Under the pieces are notes generated by a model. That model searched no databases and was not told the origin of the DNA. It saw only the letters and a program-made list of their open reading frames with translations. Shown piece after piece: positions 8,814 through 16,484 of a stretch of 64,000 bases of DNA. A program made the position numbers and the translations under genes. The first letter of the stretch is position 1. Each line of letters begins with the position of its first letter. The stretch is from Mesorhizobium sp. Root552 (lineage in GTDB: Bacteria > Pseudomonadota > Alphaproteobacteria > Rhizobiales > Rhizobiaceae): NCBI RefSeq assembly GCF_001427285.1, contig NZ_LMFV01000001.1:462-64461 (forward strand), in the 5' to 3' direction.

Positions 8814-10184
8814 TCAATAGCGCTCGAAGCCGCGATGCAATTCCCAGTCGGTTATGCGGCGATCGTATTCGAGCTGTTCCCAGCGCGCGGTATGAACGTA
8901 GTGCTCGACCACTTCGTCACCCAGGGCCTGCCGCAGCATCTTCGACCTGGAGAATGCTTCGGTTGCGTCGCGCAAAGTCTTCGGGATTTCCGGCAGGCGA
9001 GCAGCCTGATAGGCATCGCCGACGAACGGCTTTTGCAATTCCAGCTTCTCGTCGATGCCGGCAAGACCGGCGGCGATAAGTCCGGCAAATGCAAGATACG
9101 GATTGAGGTCCGCGCCACCGATACGGCATTCCATGCGGATGCCCTTGGTGCCCTCCCCGCACAGGCGGAAGCCCGCGGTGCGGTTGTCTTCCGACCACAT
9201 GATCTTGGTCGGGGCAAAGGTGCCGGACTGGAAACGCTTGTAGGAATTGATGTAGGGCGCCAGAAGCAGCGTAAACTCCCTGGCATACCTAAGCTGCCCG
9301 GCCGACCATTGCTGGCCGAGTTCCGACAGCGTCCAGGGCGCGCTCTTGTCGAAGAACAGCGGCGTCTTGCCGTCGGCGCTCCACAGCGAATTGTGGATAT
9401 GGCTGGAATTGCCGGCCAGCCCGTAATTGTACTTGGCCATGAACGATACGGCCTTGCCCTCGATGTCGGCGATTTCCTTGGCGCCGTTCTTCAGGAACAC
9501 ATGCCGGTCCGCCATCTCGAGAGCTTCGGCGTAACGGACGTTGATCTCCTCCTGACCGGGCCCCCACTCACCCTTGGAATTCTCGATCGGAATGCCGGCA
9601 GCGTTCATGTCGTTGCGCAGCCGGCGCATATAGCCTTCTTCCTTGGTGGTGATGCTGATGAGGTAGTCACCGATATAGGGAGAGGCAGTGTTGAGGTTCT
9701 GCCAGTGCTTGGCCCGAGCGGATTCATAGGTTTCGGAAAACAGGTAGAATTCCAGCTCCGAGGCGAAGAAGCCCATATAGCCGCGCTCGGCGAGCCGCTT
9801 GATCTGCTTCTTCAGGATGCCGCGCGGCGAGTGGGGCAGGTCGTCGTGGGTGTGGTGGTCGAGCACGTCGCACAGCACGAGCGCCGTCTTTTCCAGCCAC
9901 GGCACGAGGCGGATGGTGGAAAGATCCGGCTTGAGGACAAAGTCGCCATAGCCCTTCGACCAGCTTGCGGCCTTGTAGCCCGGAACCGGCTCCATATCGA
10001 TGTCGTCGGCCAGCAGATAGTTGCAGCCATGCGTTTCATCATGCGCGGACTCAACGAAGAACGAGGCCAGAAACCGCTTGCCGATCAGGCGACCCTGCAT
10101 GTCGGCGGCGCAGGCCAGAACCGTGTCGACGGCTCCGCCGGCAACCGATTTCTTCAACTGATCGAAAGTGACGTTTCCGGTCAT
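8814..10184 (-). CDS. Glutamine-synthetase-like gamma-glutamylamide ligase
   Basis: A 456-residue member of the glutamine synthetase fold. The catalytic-domain motifs are visible: ASELEFYLF (metal Glu), ENSKGEWGPGQEEIN, AGNSSHIHNSLW (ATP/His loop), YINSYKRFQSGTFAP and ECRIGGADLNPYLA. It lacks the adenylylation loop context of true GlnA-I and matches the family that ligates glutamate to amines (PuuA, IpuC, GlnA3/GlnA4-like). The start at 10184 follows AGGAAAAG; the open frame to 10229 is not used. Together with alcohol and aldehyde dehydrogenases this is the signature of gamma-glutamyl amine catabolism, in which the glutamyl group protects the amine during oxidation. The amine itself is unknown. 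Confidence 0.85.
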   Translation of the reverse strand: MTGNVTFDQLKKSVAGGAVDTVLACAADMQGRLIGKRFLASFFVESAHDETHGCNYLLADDIDMEPVPGYKAASWSKGYGDFVLKPDLSTIRLVPWLEKTALVLCDVLDHHTHDDLPHSPRGILKKQIKRLAERGYMGFFASELEFYLFSETYESARAKHWQNLNTASPYIGDYLISITTKEEGYMRRLRNDMNAAGIPIENSKGEWGPGQEEINVRYAEALEMADRHVFLKNGAKEIADIEGKAVSFMAKYNYGLAGNSSHIHNSLWSADGKTPLFFDKSAPWTLSELGQQWSAGQLRYAREFTLLLAPYINSYKRFQSGTFAPTKIMWSEDNRTAGFRLCGEGTKGIRMECRIGGADLNPYLAFAGLIAAGLAGIDEKLELQKPFVGDAYQAARLPEIPKTLRDATEAFSRSKMLRQALGDEVVEHYVHTARWEQLEYDRRITDWELHRGFERY

Positions 10185-10233
10185 TCTTTTCCTGCTCCGG
10201 CGCCAGCCTGGCGCATCGAGTTTCAACACGAGA

Positions 10234-10255
10234 GCCGGCCGCTGGAGCGGCCGGC
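10234..10255 (-). promoter_or_regulatory. GC-rich hairpin after dctP-like gene
   Basis: A perfect 9-bp stem (GCCGGCCGC / GCGGCCGGC) with loop TGGA lies 24 bp after the TRAP binding-protein stop and before the ligase start. No T-run follows. It probably limits read-through or protects the upstream mRNA. Confidence 0.6.
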
Positions 10256-10279
10256 CTGCACTTTCAAATCAGAATCGCA

Positions 10280-11344
10280 TCAGCTGTAGCGATACGGAGC
10301 GCCAGCCTTGACCATGGATTCGTTGTACTTCTTGATGATGTCGACGACCTTGGCCGAACGCGGGCTCTGGCCGGCGACCTCATCCCAGAACTTCACGGCT
10401 TCGTCTTCCACCTGTTTCCACTCGGCGTCAGGTATCGTCGTCAGTTCCAGCTTGCCCTCGTTGCGGTACCTGGCTTCACCGGCCCAATACCAATGCTGGC
10501 GATAGTAATGCGAGCTGTCGATCGCCAGGCGATAGAGCTGCTGCAGATGTTCCGGAACGGCATTCCACTTGTCGGTGTTGACGAAGTAGGAACCGGCCCA
10601 GGCACCGGAGACAGGGTTGGTGAGGTAGTACTTCAACACATTGGCCCAGCCCACCGTGTGCATTTCGGTGATGCCGCACCAGCACACGCCGTCGAGCTCG
10701 CCGGTTTGCATTGCCGGCTCGACGTCTTCATAAGGCAGCGAGACCGGCACGACGCCGAACTTCGACAGGAACTGGCCGCCGGTCGGGAAGGTGTAGACGC
10801 GCAGGCCCTTGAGGTCTTCCAGCGACTTGATCGGCTTGGTGGTGCCGAAGTTGCAAGGATCCCATGCGCCGGAGCTCAGCCAGGTGACGCCGGGGATTTC
10901 GGCGTAAGCCTCCTCCCAGATTTCCTTGAGGCCGTGCCAGTGCCACAGCGCCGGAACGTCGAGCGAGTAACGCGAGGCAAGCGGGAAGTAGGCGCCGAAA
11001 ACCTTGACGTCGACCGGGGCGGCGGCGGAGTCATCGTCGCTCTGCGCGGCATCGATGGTGCCCGACTGGACGGCGCGGAACAGTTCGCCCTGCGGCACAA
11101 GCTGGTCGGCGGTGTAGAGCTCGATCACCATCTCGCCGTTGGCGGCCTTGTTGAACCAGTCGATCGAGTTCTTGATGACATGCTCGGCAAGGGCCGGGCC
11201 GGCATAGGTCTGCAGGCGCCACTTGATGGGGCTCTGCGCCTTCACGTAAGGCGTGGCCAATGCGGTGGCGCCGACTGCGCCGGCACCCGTCAGGATCGAT
11301 TTGCGCAGGAAATCGCGTTTGTTAAGAGTGGTTTTGTCGGTCAT
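10280..11344 (-). CDS. TRAP transporter periplasmic binding protein (DctP family)
   Basis: A 354-residue TRAP solute-binding protein. The N-terminus is a Tat-like signal (KRDFLRKSILTGAGAVGATA) ending near ATPYVKA, suggesting export in folded form, although KR rather than RR precedes the motif. The mature protein has the family pattern, including the LKGLRVYTFPTGGQ segment with the conserved Arg that binds a carboxylate and the ELDGVCWCG region. The product works with the DctM and DctQ proteins encoded upstream on the same strand. Hairpins lie on both sides of the gene. The conserved Arg suggests an organic acid or other carboxylated solute, which leaves open whether this importer feeds the ligase directly. 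Confidence 0.92.
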   Translation of the reverse strand: MTDKTTLNKRDFLRKSILTGAGAVGATALATPYVKAQSPIKWRLQTYAGPALAEHVIKNSIDWFNKAANGEMVIELYTADQLVPQGELFRAVQSGTIDAAQSDDDSAAAPVDVKVFGAYFPLASRYSLDVPALWHWHGLKEIWEEAYAEIPGVTWLSSGAWDPCNFGTTKPIKSLEDLKGLRVYTFPTGGQFLSKFGVVPVSLPYEDVEPAMQTGELDGVCWCGITEMHTVGWANVLKYYLTNPVSGAWAGSYFVNTDKWNAVPEHLQQLYRLAIDSSHYYRQHWYWAGEARYRNEGKLELTTIPDAEWKQVEDEAVKFWDEVAGQSPRSAKVVDIIKKYNESMVKAGAPYRYS

Positions 11345-11384
11345 CTCACAAGTCTCCCGTTGTTAGTCAGGTTAGATTTCGAAA

Positions 11385-11405
11385 GGAGGCGGAATACCCG
11401 CCTCC
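11385..11405 (-). promoter_or_regulatory. Hairpin between dctM- and dctP-like genes
   Basis: A perfect 8-bp stem GGAGGCGG / CCGCCTCC with a 5-base loop lies in the 126-bp gap between the large TRAP permease and the binding protein. It may be a processing or attenuation site that lets the two proteins be made in different amounts. Confidence 0.5.
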
Positions 11406-11470
11406 CGGCGCTTCTGTGTGTCGTGCATCGATCCCCTTTTTTCTTTTTGTCTTGTTGTCGGCGTCCGTCG

Positions 11471-12796
11471 CTACTGACCCTTGTAGACCTGGGGCAGCCA
11501 CAGCGCGATCTCCGGAAAGATCATGATAATCACCAGCGACAGCACCATGAGGAAGAAGAATGGAATGATCGAGCGATAGATGTCGATCAGCGTGACCTCG
11601 GGAGGCGCCATCGCTCGCATGAGGAACAGGTTATAGCCAAAGGGCGGCGTGATGTACGCGATCTGGCAGGTGATGGTGTAGAGGATGCCGAACCAGATCG
11701 GGTTGAATCCGAGGCTGATGACCAGCGGGATGTAGAGCGGCGCGACGATGACCAGCATCGCCGTGTCGTCCAGGAACATGCCCATGACGACGAAGGAAAG
11801 GAGCATCAGGATCAGGATGGTCCAGGGCGAGAACTCCCAGGTGTCGAGCAGCAGCGTCTTGACCGCCTTCACCGCGCCCAGCCCGTCATAGACCGAGCTG
11901 AAGCAGAGCGCGCCGAGGATGATCCACATGAACATGCACGAGATACCCAGCGTGTTGCGCGTGGAATCTTCGAACACCTTCCAATTGAGATTGCCCGCCC
12001 ACCAGGCGGCCAGCATCGAGAGCGCGGCGCCGACGGCCGAGCTTTCGACGAGGCTCGTTGTGCCGGACATGAACAGGCCCATCATGACGAAGAAGATGGC
12101 AAGCGGCAGGATGCCCTGGCGCAGCAAGGTGAACTTCTCGGCGCGCGTGATCTGCGCCCGCTCCTCTGCCGGCAACGCCGGGCCGATGTCGGGCTGCAAC
12201 AGGCAGCGGATATAGACATAGGCGCCGAAAATAAGCGCCATCAACAGGCCGGGGCCGACGCCGGCGAGCCACAGGTCCAGCACCGGCTGGCGCGCGATCA
12301 TGGCGAAGAGCACGAGCACGACGCTTGGCGGGATGAGGATGCCGAGCGACGATCCGGCCTGGATGACGCCGGTGACCATGACCTTGTCGTAGCCGTGGCG
12401 CAGCAGCTGCGGCAGCGCGATGGTGGCGCCGATGGCCATGCCTGCGACCGACAGGCCGTTCAGCGCCGCGATCAGGACCATGAGGCCGATTGTGCCAAGC
12501 GCAAGGCCGCCGCGCACCGGTCCGAACCAGACGTGGAACATGCGGTAGAGCCCGTTGGCGATGCCGGATTCCGACAGCATGTAGCCCATGAAGATGAAGA
12601 AGGGCACGGTGATCAGCGGATACCAGTTCATCACCTGGAACGAGGCGTTGAAGGGCATCTCGAAAGAGCCCTGCCCCCATAGCCAGAGCGCTGCGGCGGA
12701 ACCGACGAAGCCGATGACGCCGAACACGCGCTGGCCAGTCATCAACAGCACCATCATGGTGCCGAACATGAAGAGTGTGATGAATTCGGAACTCAT
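11471..12796 (-). CDS. TRAP transporter large permease (DctM family)
   Basis: A 441-residue membrane protein with about a dozen hydrophobic segments, the ion-coupled transport subunit of a TRAP system. Family features include FIFMGYMLSESG, the ATIALPQLLRHGYDK loop and SSLGILIPPS in the first half, then the repeat-like MGMFLDDTAMLVIVAPLYIP and AYITPPFGYNLFLM in the second. The open frame runs to 13450, but the real start is ATG 12796, which overlaps the DctQ stop as ATGA. Confidence 0.94.
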   Translation of the reverse strand: MSSEFITLFMFGTMMVLLMTGQRVFGVIGFVGSAAALWLWGQGSFEMPFNASFQVMNWYPLITVPFFIFMGYMLSESGIANGLYRMFHVWFGPVRGGLALGTIGLMVLIAALNGLSVAGMAIGATIALPQLLRHGYDKVMVTGVIQAGSSLGILIPPSVVLVLFAMIARQPVLDLWLAGVGPGLLMALIFGAYVYIRCLLQPDIGPALPAEERAQITRAEKFTLLRQGILPLAIFFVMMGLFMSGTTSLVESSAVGAALSMLAAWWAGNLNWKVFEDSTRNTLGISCMFMWIILGALCFSSVYDGLGAVKAVKTLLLDTWEFSPWTILILMLLSFVVMGMFLDDTAMLVIVAPLYIPLVISLGFNPIWFGILYTITCQIAYITPPFGYNLFLMRAMAPPEVTLIDIYRSIIPFFFLMVLSLVIIMIFPEIALWLPQVYKGQ

Positions 12797-13296
12797 GCGA
12801 TCGGCTTTCCGCGCGCGATGGCGACATCCTTGATGAAGGTGGAGATGAGTTGCAGAAGCATCAGGAAGATGCCTCCCGTCATCACGACCTTGATCGGCCA
12901 CAAAGGCGGGGCCCAGGCGGTGTAGTTTTTCTGGCCATAGACGATGGCGTAGTTCGTGCTCGACAGGCCGCCGCCGACCAGCACCACCAGATAGAAGATC
13001 ACGAAAAGGATGGTGATCGCATCGGTGACTGCGCGCCGGCGTGCCGAAAGCCGGCCATAGAACAGGTCCATGCGCACGTGCTGGTCGAGTTGCAGTGCGT
13101 AGGCGCCACCAAGAAGGTAGTAGGCCGAGAGCAGGAACTGCGACATCTCGAGCGCCCAGTTGATGGGTATGCCGATCGCAAGGCGCGAGATCGTGGAAGC
13201 GAGCAGGATCGCACCCATGACGTAGAACAGGTACATCGCAACCCGGCCCACCCGGTAGTTGAGGGCATCGACATATCTGACGAAGAGCTGAGCCAT
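12793..13296 (-). CDS. TRAP transporter small permease (DctQ family)
   Basis: A 167-residue membrane protein with four hydrophobic segments, the usual topology of the TRAP small subunit. Characteristic stretches are NWALEMSQFLLSAYYLLGGAYAL and HVRMDLFYGRLSARRR. It overlaps the DctM gene by 4 bp and is preceded after 18 bp by the amidohydrolase gene, so amidohydrolase, DctQ and DctM are probably one transcript. It stabilises and complements the large permease in the inner membrane. Confidence 0.92.
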   Translation of the reverse strand: MAQLFVRYVDALNYRVGRVAMYLFYVMGAILLASTISRLAIGIPINWALEMSQFLLSAYYLLGGAYALQLDQHVRMDLFYGRLSARRRAVTDAITILFVIFYLVVLVGGGLSSTNYAIVYGQKNYTAWAPPLWPIKVVMTGGIFLMLLQLISTFIKDVAIARGKPIA

Positions 13297-13314
13297 CCTG
13301 GTCTTTCTTGTCGC

Positions 13315-14169
13315 CTAGACGGTTGACGGGCGTTTGTGCTTCTCGGCCGCATCGGCCGGCGGCGGTCGCGACCGTTCCGATACGGGCGGAGCCTTGTCGG
13401 TCGCGGCAATGCTGATCTTCGGCAGGATCGCAGCCAGAAGCTCGGCCCATTTGGCCTGTCCTGCCCCGGCGGCGATTTCGTTGTTGCGGATTTCTATCAT
13501 GGCGCAGGCCAGCCCGCGTGATCGCGCATGGCGCTCGAGCGTATAGTAGACCAGATCGGCCGGCGAATAGGGTTCGTTGGCGCCGACGACGATGCCGGCG
13601 ACGGCATTGAGCGCCCGCAGCAGCGGCACCGCGACGCGCTCGTCCTCGTCATGGATGATGCCGATATGCCAGGGCCGCGCCTTTGAGAGGTAGACTGGCG
13701 TGTAGGAGTGCACCGAAACCAGGCGCGTTTCGCGGCCCGCGGCGATGCGCGCGTCGATGGTGCGCTCGATGGTGTCATGGAACGGACGCCAGGCCAGATC
13801 GATGCGGGCCTGCCGCTCGGCCTGCGTGAGATTGGCGTTTGCCGGAATACTCGTGGTCTCGCTGACCTCCGAAATCAGGTTCGGCGCATCAAGCGGACGG
13901 TTGCAGTCGATGACGAGGCGGGAAACGCAGGTCTCGATCAAGGTGGCGTCGAGCGCCTGCGCCAGAAGCTGCGCAACGGGCAGCGCGCCCGGGTCCCAGG
14001 CGATGTGTCGCGTGAGCTCGCTCGGGTCGAGGCCAAGCGTGCCGAATTCAGCCGGAATGAAATTGGAAGCGTGGTCGCAGGTGAACAGATACGGGCTCGA
14101 TCCGCCCGGATTCGTCACCTTGACCGTCGCGGCCGCTGCAAGGCTGTCTGGCTCTCTCCCCATAGCCAA
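13315..14169 (-). CDS. N-formylglutamate amidohydrolase family protein
   Basis: A 284-residue member of the N-formylglutamate amidohydrolase family (PF05013 type), zinc-dependent enzymes that cleave an acyl group from an amino acid amide. Visible signatures are LFTCDHASNFIP near residue 28, HIAWDPGA, SRLVIDCNRPL, VSVHSYTP and the late EIRNNEI. It is first in the block and sits divergently from a RpiR-type regulator. In this setting it may release the product from an N-acyl or glutamyl intermediate, or act on a formylated catabolite. The family alone does not settle which. Its last 40 residues are Pro/Arg rich and probably disordered. Confidence 0.85.
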   Translation of the reverse strand: MAMGREPDSLAAAATVKVTNPGGSSPYLFTCDHASNFIPAEFGTLGLDPSELTRHIAWDPGALPVAQLLAQALDATLIETCVSRLVIDCNRPLDAPNLISEVSETTSIPANANLTQAERQARIDLAWRPFHDTIERTIDARIAAGRETRLVSVHSYTPVYLSKARPWHIGIIHDEDERVAVPLLRALNAVAGIVVGANEPYSPADLVYYTLERHARSRGLACAMIEIRNNEIAAGAGQAKWAELLAAILPKISIAATDKAPPVSERSRPPPADAAEKHKRPSTV

Positions 14170-14238
14170 ATAGTCTCCCGAGGCGCCGTATCATATGTTA
14201 CGTATTTTGTTCGGTTGCGCCACTGTGGATGATTTCAT

Positions 14239-14266
14239 ACACATTGTTCGAGTTTGTCAAATGTGT
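14239..14266. promoter_or_regulatory. Candidate operator between the block and its regulator
   Basis: Perfect 7-base arms ACACATT and AATGTGT, 14 bases apart, lie in the roughly 130-bp space between the divergent amidohydrolase and RpiR genes. The position is right for control of both promoters by the regulator. Confidence 0.4.
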
Positions 14267-14297
14267 TTTGTGGGAATGGGGCCATGATCAGGGCCCT

Positions 14298-15146
14298 ATG
14301 CAGCGGGAACGGGACAACATGGCCTCCAGTATCGCCGAACTGATAGCCGAACGCCTCGATGCGATGCCCGCCGGAGAAAGGCGGGCGGCGCAGACGCTGA
14401 TTGCCAACTACCCGCTGATCGGCCTCAAGACCGTGGCTGATTTCTCGCAGCAGGCGGGCGTATCGTCGCCGACGATCCTGCGCTTCGTCGCCCGGCTTGG
14501 TTTCCACAACTATCCCGAGTTCCAGTCGGCCCTCCAGGACGAACTTGCCGCACAATTGCAGTCGCCGGCATCGCGGACGCTGGCACCTGCCGCCTCGGGC
14601 GGGGGAAAGGCATCGCCCATGCTGGAAGCCACGCTGGACAATCTGCGCGAGACGTTCCGGCACGTTTCAGACCGCCAGCTGACCGATATCGCCACGAAAC
14701 TTTCCGACCGGCGCGGCCACATGTTCCTGATCGGCGGGCGCTTCACCGATCCGCTCGCCCGCTACATGGCGGCGCATATGGCGATCATACGCCCCAACGT
14801 GTTCCACCTTTCAGGACAGGAGAGCATCTGGCGCGACCGGCTGATCGACATGGGCAAGCACGACGTGCTCCTGATCTTCGACATACGCCGCTATCAGGAA
14901 AGCCTCGTCCGCTTTGCCGAAAAGGCGCACCAGCGCGGGGTGCAGATCGTGCTGATAACTGATCAATGGCTGTCGCCCATCGCACGCTTCGCCAGGCATG
15001 TGATCGCCGGACGCACCGCCATGCCCTCGGCCTGGGATTCCTCTGCCTCGCTGTTCGTCATCGCCGAAACGCTGATCGACGCGGCGACGCGCCAACTCGA
15101 CACCGAAGGCACGCGCCGCATCCGCGAGATGGAAGAACTGCGCTGA
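14298..15146 (+). CDS. MurR/RpiR family transcriptional regulator
   Basis: A 282-residue regulator. The N-terminal HTH_6 helix-turn-helix is seen at VADFSQQAGVSSPTILRFVARLGF (about residues 50-73). A C-terminal SIS domain follows (FLIGGRFTDPLARYMAAHMA, then VLLIFDIRR and IVLITDQW), the fold that senses phosphosugars or other small ligands in this family. The start is uncertain: ATG 14298 follows AGGG, ATG 14319 is an alternative, and 14229 is too far upstream. It is divergent from the eleven-gene block and is its most likely regulator. Confidence 0.88.
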   Translation: MQRERDNMASSIAELIAERLDAMPAGERRAAQTLIANYPLIGLKTVADFSQQAGVSSPTILRFVARLGFHNYPEFQSALQDELAAQLQSPASRTLAPAASGGGKASPMLEATLDNLRETFRHVSDRQLTDIATKLSDRRGHMFLIGGRFTDPLARYMAAHMAIIRPNVFHLSGQESIWRDRLIDMGKHDVLLIFDIRRYQESLVRFAEKAHQRGVQIVLITDQWLSPIARFARHVIAGRTAMPSAWDSSASLFVIAETLIDAATRQLDTEGTRRIREMEELR

Positions 15147-15310
15147 GACACGCGCGCCAACCTTACGCAGAATTAATGTGCTTTGAGACGGGACAATTGT
15201 CATAACGGCTCTGTGCCGCGCATTAATCGCGATTTGCCGGTATAATGCGTCGTTGTATTTCGGTGTTACGAACCGGCGAACGCAATATCAGATTGCATAC
15301 CGGAGCCCCG

Positions 15311-16471
15311 ATGACCGCCTGGAAGCAGCTATTTTTGGCCCTTGTGATCCTTGCCGCGGCGGCCGCCGCCTGGGTCAGCTTTTTTCCGGGCGCCCCCGAA
15401 GTGCTGGCCCGCTGGGGCATAGAATGGGCGCATGCCTCGACGCCGAGGACCGAAACCGGTTCAATTCGGCGTGATCCGCAAGGCGGAAATACGGATCGCC
15501 AGCAGGTCATGGTCGTCGCCGCGCCGGCAACCGCCGCCACCATCAACGACCGCCTGCAAGCCATCGGCACTGGCCGTGCCAAGGCAACCGTTGCCGTCAC
15601 GCCCTATGGGTCGGGGCGCCTGACGGAAATCCTCGTCCAGTCCGGCGCACATGTCGAAAAGGGCGAGATTATCGCCGAACTGGATTCGGCAACCGAGGAG
15701 ATCGCCGTCGAGCGCGCCAAGGCCGAACGCGACGACGCCGTGGCCAAGGCCGAGCGCATGCGCCAGCTGCGTGCCTCCAATGCGGCTACGCAGGTTCAGT
15801 TGACCGACGCCGAACTGGCACTGCGCAACACCGAGCTTTCGCTGCACGACGCGCAAGTGGCGCTGGAGCGGCGCTCGATCACCTCGCCTATTTCGGGTGT
15901 CGTCGGCATCTTGCCGATCGAAGCCGGCAACTACGTCACCAGCCAGTCGTCCATCGCCACCATCGACGACCGGTCGAGCATTCTTGTCGATTTCTACGTG
16001 CCGGAGCGCTTTGCCGCCGCGATCAAGATCGGCGCTGCGATCAACGCAACGCCGCTGGCCAATCCGGACAAGCAGTATGACGGTTCGGTTTCGGCCATCG
16101 ACAACCGCATAGACGAGAAAAGCCGCACTTTGTGGGTGCAGGCCACCATCGCCAATCCGTCGGATTCGCTGCGCGCCGGCATGGCTTTCCAGATCGGCAT
16201 GCAATTTGCCGGCGACACCTATCCGGCGGTCAGCCCACTGGCCGTGCAGTGGGGCACCGATGGCGCCTTCATCTGGACAGTGGATGACGGCAAGGCCAAG
16301 CGCGTGCCGGTGCGCATCGTCCAGCGCAACACCGAAAGCGTGCTCATCGACGGCCCGATCAAGCCGGGCACCATCGTCGTGACGGAAGGCGTGCAAAGCG
16401 TTCGCGATGGCGGCGGCGTGAGCGTTGCGGCAGGCGGCGCATCGCCAGCCGCCGAAGCCGACGGCTCGTGA
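15311..16471 (+). CDS. RND efflux periplasmic adaptor (membrane fusion protein)
   Basis: A 386-residue HlyD/AcrA-like adaptor. A single N-terminal hydrophobic segment (LFLALVILAAAAAAW) anchors it. Then come the lipoyl halves (GRLTEILVQSGAHVEKGEIIAELD), a short coiled-coil hairpin rich in Ala, Glu and Arg, and the barrel domain with ITSPISGVVGILPIEAGNYV. ATG 15311 follows GGAG and opens the anchor; the frame to 15245 is spurious. It is 13 bp upstream of the RND pump gene and forms a complex with it. No outer-membrane channel gene is adjacent, so a TolC-like partner must come from elsewhere. Confidence 0.93.
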   Translation: MTAWKQLFLALVILAAAAAAWVSFFPGAPEVLARWGIEWAHASTPRTETGSIRRDPQGGNTDRQQVMVVAAPATAATINDRLQAIGTGRAKATVAVTPYGSGRLTEILVQSGAHVEKGEIIAELDSATEEIAVERAKAERDDAVAKAERMRQLRASNAATQVQLTDAELALRNTELSLHDAQVALERRSITSPISGVVGILPIEAGNYVTSQSSIATIDDRSSILVDFYVPERFAAAIKIGAAINATPLANPDKQYDGSVSAIDNRIDEKSRTLWVQATIANPSDSLRAGMAFQIGMQFAGDTYPAVSPLAVQWGTDGAFIWTVDDGKAKRVPVRIVQRNTESVLIDGPIKPGTIVVTEGVQSVRDGGGVSVAAGGASPAAEADGS

Positions 16472-16484
16472 GCGGAAAGCCGCG

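Noticed and set aside
6109..8820. Open frame of 903 codons on the plus strand
   Set aside because: Exactly opposite the alcohol and aldehyde dehydrogenase genes, whose catalytic motifs are intact; the translation is rich in Asp, Gly, His and Arg with no domain.
8769..10289. Open frame of 506 codons on the plus strand opposite the ligase gene
   Set aside because: The minus-strand frame has all glutamine-synthetase fold motifs; this one has none.
10493..12682. Open frame of 729 codons on the plus strand
   Set aside because: Opposite the TRAP genes; the product is low-complexity Arg/His/Asp/Glu sequence, as expected from the reverse of membrane-protein codons.
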